A DNA stretch of 64,000 nucleotides from Romanomermis culicivorax (lineage: Eukaryota; Nematoda; Enoplea; Mermithida; Mermithidae), in the NCBI GenBank assembly GCA_963922205.1, contig CAWUHX010000332.1, positions 186,001-250,000 of the forward strand, read 5' to 3'. A model generated the notes under the pieces. The model was not told where the DNA came from, searched no databases, and saw nothing but the letters and a program-made list of their open reading frames with translations. Shown here piece after piece: positions 37,142-46,675 of this stretch. Position numbers and translations under genes: made by a program. How positions within the stretch are numbered: the first letter of the stretch is position 1; each line of letters starts with the position of its first letter.

Positions 37142-37510
37142 AAAAAAGGAAAAATACCAAAATTAATTATTTTAAAAAGTTGAGTCCTTGAAATTATTTT
37201 TTTAAGCGAGGTAAAGCATCTCTTTAATTTTTTTCATTTTCATAAATTTTTTGAGGTCGTTGCCATGACAGTTACTATGAACAACACCTTTGCCAACGTG
37301 CTGCTGACAATAGACGGCGAGGTTACACGTGTCGACAGGAAGAGCAGTATAAATGTCCCAGTGCATGTGGCGTATGTTGAACATATAATAAACTCCATGA
37401 CGACTTTCATTAATGATAATATTGTACAATATAACATAGAAGAGAATTTTGCATTTTTAACATGGTCGTTTATGTTAAATATGAAATTTGAATCATAAAA
37501 TAAAGGGTTG
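37142..37510. other. 3' flank of the plus-strand astacin with small open frames on both strands
   Basis: A 75-codon frame (37202-37429, minus) and a 77-codon frame (37265-37498, plus) overlap here. The plus-strand frame is followed at once by AAAATAAAG, a possible poly(A) signal for the astacin transcript. Base composition is less AT-rich than its surroundings between 37260 and 37400. I do not recognise either product. Confidence 0.35.
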
Positions 37511-37529
37511 AAAAAAAGTGATGCAGAAA

Positions 37530-37625
37530 AAAATGCCCATTGAAGGGATCGAACCCTTGACCTTCACTGGAAACTGGCACCTGGCAACCATGAGCTGAAT
37601 TGATTAAGACGTCCGCCGGTTTAAT
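37530..37625 (-). repeat. tRNA-like sequence
   Basis: On the minus strand GGTCAAGGGTTCGATCCCTTCAATGGGCA has a perfect T-arm and B box. The upstream GCTCATGGTTGCCAGG is only a weak A box. Probably a tRNA pseudogene or SINE head. Confidence 0.4.
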
Positions 37626-37669
37626 ACACATCATTTTAACCCTGTGAGATCCAAAAAATTAATACTGTT

Positions 37670-37850
37670 GATGTAAGGGGCGGAGCTAAAAAAATCGATA
37701 AAGTATAGTGAAGGGCGGAGTTTCAAAAAATCGATACTGTCATAGTAGAGGGCAGAGCTCTGAAAAATGTATACTGTTATAGAAGTGGGCGGAGCTTCAA
37801 AAGGTCCGTATTGTCATAGTGAATAGCAGAGCTTGAAAATGTTTGTACTG
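37670..37850. repeat. About 45-bp tandem repeat (GGGCGGAGC...ATACTGTCATAG)
   Basis: Five diverged units, each with GGGC(G/A)GAGCT, a poly(A)/TCGATA segment and ACTGT(C/T)ATAG. No coding potential. 37860-38592 beyond it is AT-rich and holds nothing I recognise. Confidence 0.75.
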
Positions 37851-38592
37851 TCAAGGTATCATGTTATCAAAAATTAAATAAATATCAAAAACTTTTCTGA
37901 GATTAAAAAATTTTATCATATAAGATGCACAAAATTTGCCTCAAAAATATAAATTCCACACAAATTTCAAAAAATTTCGACAAGCATCATTTCTTAAATT
38001 TTAAGGTTTTACCATCAAAATTAACCAAAAAGCTTGGGTTTCCAATAATCTGCCTGCAGAGTCATAGAGAAACTCCAGCAAATGGCCAGATGGCATCATT
38101 TATGTTTAGAACTAGGGCGGTATCTGATCACCTTCGAACCTCTAACTTTTTTCACTAATTAGTGAAAAAAATTAGTCGAATTCCTTATCAAACATTTTCA
38201 TCTGTATCAATTGTACAGCAATCTGCAGTATTGAGTGATATCACCTGGTTTTGTGAAGGAGTTTTCTTGATCATGTTCGAGTATTGCATGAATTAAAACA
38301 CGAATCCACATTGTTTGAAGAGCGAAAACTTTCTACTCATGCTGTCTCTGGGAACATGGTTAGTGCTGGAAAACAAATTCTTCCAAAAGTTTGTGGCTTT
38401 AGGACAAAAATTTCAGAATTTTAGATTTTTACACTTTTTCAAGTGCTTTGTTTACAAAATTTCATGGTTTTACAGTAGAAGTTTTTCACAATTGTTCAGT
38501 TTAGTGCATTTTTCTTTATACGTTCGCCACAAAATTAAGCATTTTAGAATCGAATGAGTGTAACATGGTGGGTCTATCTAATTTTTTAGATA

Positions 38593-39134
38593 TGTTGTAG
38601 TGTGTTTTCCGCCGATTTTCATCATTTTTGTCAAACCCCCCATGAGGCCCGCAGGTAGCAAGTGGAGTGAGCAACATGGACCATCAACAGTCATCTTACT
38701 GTAGCGCACATCGGTACGAGTACACTGGCTCTCTCATTGTGCATTATTATTGTTTTATATTCTTCGTATTGAACGTGTGCCCCGCTGGCCACTTTATTGG
38801 TTACTTGCCGCCTCCCCGCACATACCCATTTTGTTTTTCTTTTCCCAGTGAGTGCGAGTGATTCGTCTTATACTCTCGCCCCATTTTTCATTTGTAAGTA
38901 AGTTTTTTTTTTGATTGCGTAATATAAAAGTGGAAAAATCTCTCCTCTCAGTTTTTACGCAATTAGGCAGTTATAAGGAAACCTCTTTTCCTTAATTGAT
39001 GGAATATTTGTGTCGGGTTTAAGTACAAGTAATTAAGTTAATCCGGTAAAGGTGGGTGTGGGAAACACGTACATTAAGGACGAATCCTGGGATCTTGTGA
39101 CTCATCAGTCGCTGACCCACTTGCGAATGCAACA
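38593..39134 (+). mobile_element. Solo LTR, family B, with GATA target duplication
   Basis: 542 bp from TGTTGTAGTG to TGCAACA, flanked by GATA on both sides. Closely similar along its length to 34001-34546. Confidence 0.88.
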
Positions 39135-39260
39135 GATACCATATTTATTCGAATAAATGCCACCCTTGAATAAACACCACCCTCAAATAAACGCCGCACC
39201 TTATGTGTGAAAAAAAATAAATGCCGCCCTTGAATAAACGCCGTGGCGTTTATTTCATGT
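39135..39260. repeat. AATAAACGCC repeat block
   Basis: ATTTATTCGAATAAATGCCACCC, then AATAAACACC, AATAAACGCCGC, AATAAATGCCGC, AATAAACGCCG, ending with the inverted GGCGTTTATT. Tandem units of about 20 bp with an inverted end. Confidence 0.7.
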
Positions 39261-39437
39261 CAGATGTATTTCATGTCAGAAATTTATTGTAGTTGAAATG
39301 TGGGTTCAGTTTTATTAAGCTAAGCCAACATTTTATCAGAGTTGGTGTTTTTCTATTTTTCCTCAAAGTATACATTGGTATGTAATGTTTTGCATAGTGT
39401 CACAAAATTTATTGTTCAACGTTTTTCGTATTATTTG

Positions 39438-39810
39438 TTAGTGTCGGATTGTCAATTCCTCTGACCTTTGGTCCTCTATTTATCATTCATTTTATTTCTA
39501 AAACTCTTTGTTGTTGAAGTAGGTTCACTTTTCATCAGGTAAACAAATCTTTCAAAATGGTTTGCGCTATACTATTTTTGGTATCCAAAACAATAAATGG
39601 TCGGAGAAGTTTTGCATAACATTATCGTTTAGTTATCCTTCAGCGTCGTTTTGCCTTTTTTATTCACTTCGGTAATTTATTAGTCGATTTTTTGGTGCGC
39701 CATTAAATGATCATTAGTCACTTGTATTGTGTTAGCATGGTGCACTCCACCAGTTATTATTCTCAACATTCACTCTCTTTTTGGAAGTGTGTTTCCTGTT
39801 GGGTACTCTT
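39438..39810 (+). mobile_element. Truncated LTR, family A (Ty3/gypsy)
   Basis: Starts TGTCGGATTGTCAATTCCTC, then CTGACCTTTGGTCCTCTA, like the 59224-60055 and 48961-49779 LTRs. It loses similarity and ends at the border of the Penelope-like copy 2 near 39815-39822. Confidence 0.65.
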
Positions 39811-39933
39811 TTGACTCATTTTTTTGCTGTCTGCTTTTTGGCCTGTAAAACCGCATAAAAATGGTGAAACGAAATGCAGGATAATACATGATACAACACA
39901 ACAATATAACATATGTAACAGAACAATTTGGAT

Positions 39934-39974
39934 GAGCGACGTTTCGGCAGTAATCCTACTACCTTCCTCAGGCT
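39934..39974 (-). ncRNA. Hammerhead-ribozyme-like motif, PLE copy 2
   Basis: Minus strand: CTGAGGA (fits CUGANGA), stem II GGTAGT / ACTGCC (six pairs, one T-G) with loop AGGATT, then GAAAC and the triplet GTC. Stem I can pair AGC with GCT. Stem III is essentially absent, as in the minimal hammerheads known from Penelope-like elements, where a dimer may be needed. Confidence 0.65.
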
Positions 39975-40007
39975 TACTACTTTTTACTAAATTTCAACTG
40001 GAGCAAA

Positions 40008-40566
40008 TGTTGTAATATTGTTTGGTGTATACCCTCGGCTACCTGGATGCGGTTCTTGGGAGATCCAATGTGGTACGACCCCTGATGCTAACGTGGCAAG
40101 AACCCTAGACCCTGACTGTGACAGTATCTAGCTGAAGTCTCATTATGATGGAGATTATTATTAAAGAACAAACAAACAAACAAATAACAAATTTTAGGAG
40201 CTAACACAAACACAAAACACCAAAAAAGCCACTTGACCAAAAACACTTCCACCTGGCCCAGCACACAGAGCCACAGGGATCCAGGACCAACTCTGGGAGC
40301 CCCACGCAGCCTCGCCCCCTGCGGGAACAATTTTGACTAAACCTCAATCAAAATTGAGGCAGAACTATCTGCCTCCGAAAACACACACACTAAATCCGCA
40401 ACCGGAGATGACGCCCAACTTTCTTCGGCCTGGCAGGGCACCAACGAACACAACGTAAACAAAAAACATACGTGAAGAAAATTATAAATCAATGCAAGCG
40501 ACACACATTATTATCAAAATAATAATAAATAGAGGACCAAAGGCCAGAGGAGTTGACCTTCTGACA
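40008..40566 (-). mobile_element. LTR of family A nested in PLE copy 2
   Basis: Reverse orientation. It runs from TGTTGTAATATTG through CTCGGCTACCTGGATGCGGT and TTGGGAGATCC to GAGGACCAAAGGCCAGAGG and CTGACA. These are the reverse complements of the end (GGATCTCCCAAGAACCGC) and start of the 59224-60055 LTR. 559 bp against 832, so the middle differs or is deleted. The flanking CAAA/CGAA is an imperfect duplication. Confidence 0.7.
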
Positions 40567-40644
40567 CGAAGTTTGAATTGTGAGCTTTGAGTTTGTGAGT
40601 CAAGAGTGCTATCCACTGGGCCAATTTTCATATGGCTAGATTTT

Positions 40645-41319
40645 CTATATATGTTGCTGGGTAGGGTGGTGATTTTCCCTGCCGATAGCGTATGTGATGA
40701 AACTTCCGTTCCATATATGACTAATTTCTATGCTTTTGATGCCTACATTACTAGGGCCTGCTGCTTCCGTTTCCATTGTCTCTCTGATTTTTCTCCTAAA
40801 GTTGTTGCTTTCATCAGCCAATATCTTGGTGTTCTCAAAAGCTGGAGCACATGCACACTTCAGACAATGTTCAGCTACCGCACTTCTTTCTTCCTTGTGA
40901 TTCTTAAGGGCATTTTTATGTTCCAACGTTCTTGTTGTCAATGTTCGTCCTTTTTCGCCAATGTAGACCTTCCGGCATGGTTCCATTGGTATGCTGTACA
41001 CTACACCCCACTTTTCTTCTTTCTCCACGGTAGGGGCCACTGTGCTATTGCGTGTTCGGATGGTGTCTTTGCTGGTAGCCACCAATCTAACTTTATATTT
41101 CTTACATATCCGTTTTACCTTCTGAGTAAGGTGTCCACTATAAGGGACCTTGATTGTGCATTTATATTCAGTTTCTTCCTTCTCGGCTCTAGTTGGTATC
41201 TGAGCTTTCCTGATCATGGTTTGAGGGTATCCATTCTTCCTGAAGGCTATTGCTATATTCCTTGTTTCTTTGCATTTATCCTCTTCTCCCAGGCAGATGT
41301 TGTTTGCCCTGATGATCAT
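40645..41319 (-). pseudogene. Penelope-like element C-terminal region with GIY-YIG endonuclease domain
   Basis: A 224-codon frame. Residues near 85-150 give the GIY-YIG signature: GVVYSIPMEPCRKVYIGEKGR, then TLEHKNALKN and HCLKCACAPAFENTKIL. The upstream RT part is continuous in sense but has a TAA stop just before (about 41358). In intact Penelope-like elements this domain nicks target DNA. Here the RT catalytic domain is missing from the locus, so the fragment is dead. The same C-terminus, more decayed, lies at 57690-57940 (+). Confidence 0.75.
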
Positions 41320-41639
41320 GCCTTTAACTATTCCAAGCTTCGTATTTGTTGGATGATTTGATTAGAAGTTTAGATACTGGTCGGTGTGTGTTGGTTTTCT
41401 ACACACACTGGTACTCTTTGTAGTCCTTCAGTTTGATGTTCCTTTTGGTAGAGTTCTGCTACTGTTCTTTGGTAGAGTGTGTAGGAGGCGTGAGGCCTTG
41501 CTCCGGGAGTTGGTTGCTCTTTTGTGCTAACCTTGGTGCTTTTTCCTTTTGTGGCACTTTTTTATTCTAACTTGTATTTTGTTGTGGTGAATGATAATCA
41601 TATCCGTTCTACATTTGTCCCCTCGTAGTCTCTGTGTCG

Positions 41640-41745
41640 TACCTACTTCTCACTCAGTTAGCATCAGGGTAAGGACTAAGTCAGGGATCACTCAACAACT
41701 GCAGGTAGGCAGCCAGGGTATACATGCCGTCACATTAGTTCATCA
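41640..41745 (+). mobile_element. Diverged LTR end related to family A
   Basis: GTTAGCATCAGGGTAAGG, AAGTCAGGGATCACTC and CTGCAGGTAGGCAGCCAGGGTATAC follow the order of GTTAGCGTCAGGGGC, GATTGGATCTCCC and CCGCAGGTAGGCAGCC in the 60 kb LTR. A second, weaker match lies at about 41990-42095. 42100-42850 holds nothing I recognise. Confidence 0.5.
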
Positions 41746-42859
41746 TTTTTCCATCCAGAACTGAGTTAGTCCGTGTGGGTATTTCTGCATCTTTTTCTGT
41801 TTGTCTCTCTGACCATCTGGAGCTTTAGTTAGAGCAGAGACTGTGGCTCCTGGGCATTCAGCTCCTTTTGTTTATTTACTTGAATAATATTTCATCTTTA
41901 GTTGACATGTGGTTTAGTCAAGAGCAGATTGATACACTTCCTGCAAATACACCTATGGATTCCCTGTGAGCTTCCAACTCTGTCAGTTGAGTTAGTGTCA
42001 GGGTGAGCGTCAAGTCAGGAATCTCCCAATAACTGCAGAAAGGTCAGTACAGCATATTCAGGCTGCAGTCGCCACATTGACATTAAATCATGTTACACAG
42101 TAAAACTAACTCATTGTATTGTTCTGTAAGCGTAGTCGAGGATTTAATAAGATTAGGAGTGGAGACTTGGGTAGGAGCTCCTGAGGTATGTGCTAAGGTG
42201 TTCTGCCTGAGGTTTTTTGAAGTACTGGCGTGTATCTGGTGAAACGTGTGAGAGAGTTTTAGTTCATTGTTTTTGTTAGCCTGTGGTCAGAACTGTTGCA
42301 ACTTCCTTTGTATAAGCCCAAAAGTCGGTTACATCATTTTTAACCCACAGCAGCCTAACACATGGGGGCTGGAGAGGGGTGGTAAGTTTTAATGCTTTTT
42401 TGAAACATTCTACCATGGAATTACTCAGAAAAATTTTAAATACAAAATACCGCACTCCATTTGATCTATACAGTTTACTAGATATGAACATTTTCAATTA
42501 GCCCTATCATCATTTTAGCATAGAAAGAATATACTAGGTTTTAAGCAAATCAGGTTGTGCATTTACAAGAGTCTGCTACAGAATACAGGACTATAGTCGA
42601 CAGGCAAAAGTTTTCAGTCTTTAGACTATAATTCAAGTCATTTTTGTCGAAAAAATTCCAAAAAATATATTTATACGTTATCAAGCGGACAATGCAATAA
42701 TCATGTGGAATTATGCAGCATGTATACCCTGGGAAACTCTCCTTCAGTTCTTCAAGATTCCTAACCTTGTCCTCACCTTGACACTAACTAGATGATATGG
42801 AATTAGAGAAGCAGTGGATATCACTAGTCTGTTGCACTTATAAATATGTCCGGGCGTAG

Positions 42860-42985
42860 ATGCTGATGGCAGGCAGGAGTTGTTCAGGGCGTAACCTTAA
42901 TGCATGTGTTTCCAGCACCCACGCTTACGCGAGAAACTAAATTCTTGAAGTACTGAAGGAGCAAGGATTCGCTATGAATTTTAGT
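42860..42985 (-). mobile_element. Truncated LTR of family B
   Basis: GGCAGGAGTTG, CCTTAATGCATGTGTTTCC and ACCCACGCTTACGCGAG match 32350-32410 of the 32309-32828 LTR. Only this part is recognisable. Confidence 0.5.
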
Positions 42986-43789
42986 TGATACTGCTGACGG
43001 TCGACATGTAATTTACTTGCTTTTTATGCCCGATGACACCTTATATCCTAAGGATGCATGTGTCATCATGCAATGTAGATCAGAAAAAATACCTCTGAAA
43101 AAGCTTATTGTATCCAAAATCTTGTGCGTCATGAAAAAAAAGAAATTTATGATTCACATGATTTTTATTTCAAATTTTATTTGTCAAACATCATAATTCG
43201 CTTAATAGTCAACCAAAATCACCATTCACCATCAAGCATTCAGTGCACTCCTTCTCTCCTGGCAACTGCTTTATTGACGGTCTCATGGATCCAAGGCAAA
43301 TAATGCCATACTGACTTGTAGCTATCAATGAATTTGACGCCTCGTCTCCCAACACCATTTGATAGTCCTATCAGGTGGTACTTGTCTGTGATACCGTCAT
43401 AGGCAAACAATGGTTCACCATGGATGGTATTCTGCATCATTATGTAATTGAAAAGAGGAAAAGTATAAAATTGAACATGTCACTCTACCTGGCCATGACA
43501 GGAGTGATTATTTCGCGTGTAAAATTGCCTTTCATTGAATATATCTGTAGCATAACTGTCAACAGATTGGTGGTCAATCTTCACTGGTATTTCATTTAGT
43601 GGTTTCTTTGGATCACAATTACCTAGAAAGATTTTGATCACTAAGAGTCGAATTGTAAAAAACACAAAAAATTGAAACAGGCCTACGAATAAAAATGCAC
43701 ACTTATACATCTTTTTCATGTCAGTGTAGTATACTTACAAATGAAAATGTAAGGAATGAAAATGAATTTGAAAAAAGGATGTAGCCAGG

Positions 43790-43870
43790 ACTCACCAGCC
43801 TTCTGGGCTGATGTCCTCACCACTAGACCACCATACCACAAGGTGGACTCATGTTAACGTGCTCACCTTT
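43790..43870 (-). repeat. tRNA-like element in intron of the S1 homologue
   Basis: Minus strand has GTGGTATGGTGGTCTAGTGGTGAGG, an A-box-like segment close to tRNA-Glu/Asp D arms (TGGTCTAGTGG). The 3' half has no clear B box. Likely a decayed tRNA-derived SINE. Confidence 0.4.
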
Positions 43871-44054
43871 GCTACAATTTTTAGCATAAAACTCCAATGC
43901 TTGATGGTTGTGAACCAGCAACGTTCGGAAAGTAGCAGCATACCAGTTGCTTTGAACTGCCTAACAATGAAGATGCTGTTTTTTTAGAAATGAAAGTTAT
44001 ATGGAACTTTTCAATGTTCCCAACACTACACCACCACACCTCAATCTGGTTTCA

Positions 44055-44135
44055 CCTCCTGGTGTGGTGGTCTAGTGGTCAGGGAATTCGCCCCGAATGC
44101 TGATAACCCAGGTCCAACTCGTGGTCACATCCCAT
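44055..44135 (+). repeat. tRNA-like element in intron of the S1 homologue, opposite orientation
   Basis: GGTGTGGTGGTCTAGTGGTCAGGGAATTCGCCCCGAATGC and AACCCAGGTCCAACTCGTGG: A box plus a weak B box (GGTCCAACTC). Its A-box half is inverted relative to 43790-43870, about 190 bp away. Confidence 0.45.
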
Positions 44136-44764
44136 TTTTCAAATAGTATACTTACAGTTTGGAGCATGGGACAAATGCAGTAGCATGTCATTGTGTACCA
44201 ACAAGTTTGGATCCTTGAATGCTACTGGCTTTATAGGACCATGAAATCGAATTTGCTCATTAAGCTCAATGACTGCTATACCATCCTCTTCCTGACCAGT
44301 GCTGAAATTCATATGGATGGTTTCAATTTCCACTTCCTGCCAATAGTAACTATTCATGTTCATGTTGTGCAGTCCAGTAGTGATAAGAGCTAGACTTTCA
44401 TTAAGCCTGACAAATGTCAATGATAAAGTCCGAAGCCTGCTTGTTAAAAATAAATTTACTTACATTCCAATGCAGCCCAGAGTCGTAAGAACCCTGGTTG
44501 TTTGATTGGGAGTTTAGAGTAATACCACAGGGCAATCTGGGCCACTAGTAACTTGTTTGGAAGTTGTCTATATCCTGACTAGGGGGTACTAGTTCACATT
44601 TGGGTTGTCTATTGCCCTTCTAAGGAATGCTGGGTTCGTTATTCTCTTAATCAATTCATCTTTCACATTAGATAACAAACATTTTGATGATAAAAATATC
44701 ATACTATGGACTCATCTCGATTTTTAAGCTTCAAAAACCCATGTTTATCTAAATTTTTCCATAG

Positions 44765-46262
44765 GTAATCCGATGGAAGAACGTCCATCAAACAAAGATA
44801 ATTGGAAAATGATATCACTGCATGGTGATTCTATCCCTCAATTAGCCTATTCTAGACGACAATTTGATGAATTGGAAATAAATTTTGGAACCAAAACTGC
44901 AACATCCATGGAGAGTAGAAATTGGCTCATGGGCCGAGTATATATGCAACTATTGAGTGAAAAACTGAGTAGGTTTACATAGAGATATGATGTCACGCAA
45001 TAATACGGTATTGCTTTAATTAAGATGATGATGCAGATTTCAATGGAACTTTGATGGATGGAGGATCTTATGGGTTCAGCATTAAAATGCCAATGCGTTC
45101 CTTCGATAAACTAGCCAAAATATTACTCTTGCACAATTTGCCTGACAAAAGTTACATTGATGCATGTACAAAATTTGTCAATACATCACAGTTGGCAACA
45201 TGCGACAGTAAAATTCAATGTTTTGATCACTTTTATCTATATATGAAAGTCTTTTCTTTGAAGATTCCGTTCTACAGGATGTGGCCAAATACATTGCAAG
45301 TTTTTACTCTCAAGCTAAACCTTATGTAAAGGCTACTGGTAGAATAGAGAGCAAGGTGAGATTATTAGAATGTCAATCCTTCTGATTTATGAGGTATGAT
45401 TTCTTTCTAGGAAGTGAACCACTGTCACAGAAAAATACTGCGAAAGTTACTACTTGGTGGGGAACAAATGGAAATTGAAGGAATCAGTAATTATATCATA
45501 AATGAGAGAGGTAAAGAAATCACTGTCTTGTGCCCAATGAGATTTCAGTGACTTCGAACCTGCAGGACCGACCAATTACATAAACATTACATCGTCGACT
45601 GGTGGACTACACAATGGAGTGGCCATTGGGTTTTTCGTTCCCTACGGAACATTGTCCTATCAGGCAAGGGAGATGTTTGATCAAATGTTGAATTTGTTTG
45701 CATTTGACAACTTACGAGGGATGAAGGGTTTAGGTGCATCAATTTTTTGATAAACATCAAAGTACAGTTGACGATGACCTTTTTCTTTAGGCTATAATGT
45801 CCACGAATCGAATATAATTTTTTTTGATGGACACTATTTTGCTATAACAGTTTCTGGTTTAGCTCATTCACCCAGTGAAATGGAAAACCATATAATGGAA
45901 ATGCTTTCATCCTTACATGAACAGGTACATTATTGAGTCTTATGATGCAATTTTCACATGGTTTTTATGACGCACTTTCTACATATTTTCATCATTAGTT
46001 ATCAGCCAAGAAGTTATTGGGAATGGACGATACTATATATTCCAACAAAGGATTTAGAAGTTTATTGGAGGTAATTTCTGTTTTTGCATTTTACTTGTTA
46101 TTAACAATTTCTGGGCAACTTGTTCCGAGACAATAATCATTTTTTTGCTTTCAGAAATACTTTGATCCAAATTCTGTGCATACAAACAGAATTGTGGTAC
46201 ATTGTCACGGAGGGTCGCAACACAGCAAGAAGGAATTTCTGAAAAGTTTGGTTGAAAAATGA
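44765..46262 (+). CDS. M16 metallopeptidase (insulysin/nardilysin-like), C-terminal part, one frameshift
   Basis: Exons 44765-44968, 45025-about 45355, 45411-45510, 45566-45733, 45791-45924, 45999-46070 and 46155-46262 (stop). The product follows the C-terminal half of insulin-degrading enzymes. MGRVYMQLLSEKLN corresponds to the LxLELLxDSLN segment. EMFDQMLNLFAFDNLRGMKGLGY corresponds to the region just before LGYIV. KYFDPNSVHTNRIVVHCHG is the final beta strand. The N-terminal half with the zinc-binding HxxEH motif is not found upstream in the window. Inside exon 2 the frame must shift by one base near 45225-45235, at a run of four T, to continue from KIQCFDHF into SLFFEDSVLQDVAKYI. It is a partial gene or a 5'-truncated paralogue, and the frameshift could be an assembly error. 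Confidence 0.75.
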
Positions 46263-46675
46263 TGAAAATCTTTTTTGGGTGATTTATAAAATATTTTGAC
46301 AATGGATGTTGGTTAAAATAGCGTTTGGGAATAATAAAGATCAATTTTCTTCAACAACTTTTCTCATCACTTTGCATGTCATTTATCAATCCTAACAGGA
46401 AAGTGGAGATTATTTTCATCAGCAATTGTCAGAGAATCTGGAAAAATCTGTGTCAGCACAACTATCATCCAGACCCAATTGCCATTGATGCTGGCAGTGT
46501 GTTTTAGTCTGACATGGTAAAATGAAAAAAGCATCAGGGGAAATCCTTTCAGCTTTTCAGTTGTGAGCTCATCTTCATTCCAGTTTGAGCAAATTTGGCT
46601 AATTTGTAGAGGATAGTAAAACACTATGTCAGTCTCTGTTTTGTCTTTTTTCATTGTTGCTACAGTAAGACACTC

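Larger units (their letters stand above)
39822..41410 (-). mobile_element. Penelope-like retroelement copy 2, 5'-truncated, with nested LTR
   Basis: On the minus strand the order is: a degenerate end of the reverse transcriptase (VCRKPTHTDQYLNF, then a stop, then SNHP, about 41340-41400), the GIY-YIG-type region, the tRNA-like block (40570-40622), the hammerhead-like motif (39934-39974), and the tail GGCCAAAAAGCAGACAGC. An unrelated LTR (40008-40566) is inserted between the tRNA-like block and the hammerhead. The element lacks the catalytic core of the RT and has in-frame stops. It is not functional as written. Confidence 0.75.
43240..44439 (-). pseudogene. S1 serine-protease homologue, 3' part, catalytic residues lost
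   Basis: Three minus-strand exons join in phase: 44156-about 44439, 43489-43622 and 43240-43431 (stop). Exon 1 has the trypsin-fold segment EDGIAVIELNEQIRFHGPIKPV, where G stands at the usual Asp position with a D just before it. The exon 2/3 join reads CHGQNTIHGEPLF where GDSGGPLF is expected, so the nucleophilic Ser is replaced. The end SYKSVWHYLPWIHETV is the usual C-terminal helix. No exon with a signal peptide or the His motif was found upstream in this orientation (44440-44764 looks like repeat debris). It may be a pseudoprotease whose 5' exons are elsewhere, or a gene fragment. The frame itself is intact. Confidence 0.65.

Noticed and set aside
40606..41361. 251-codon plus-strand frame
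   Set aside because: Antisense shadow of the GIY-YIG-containing Penelope-like frame on the minus strand.
46379..46510. Extra 3' exon of the M16 gene (after ATCCTAACAG)
   Set aside because: The exon ending at 46262 already finishes with the expected last strand and a stop. The extra frame has no homology.
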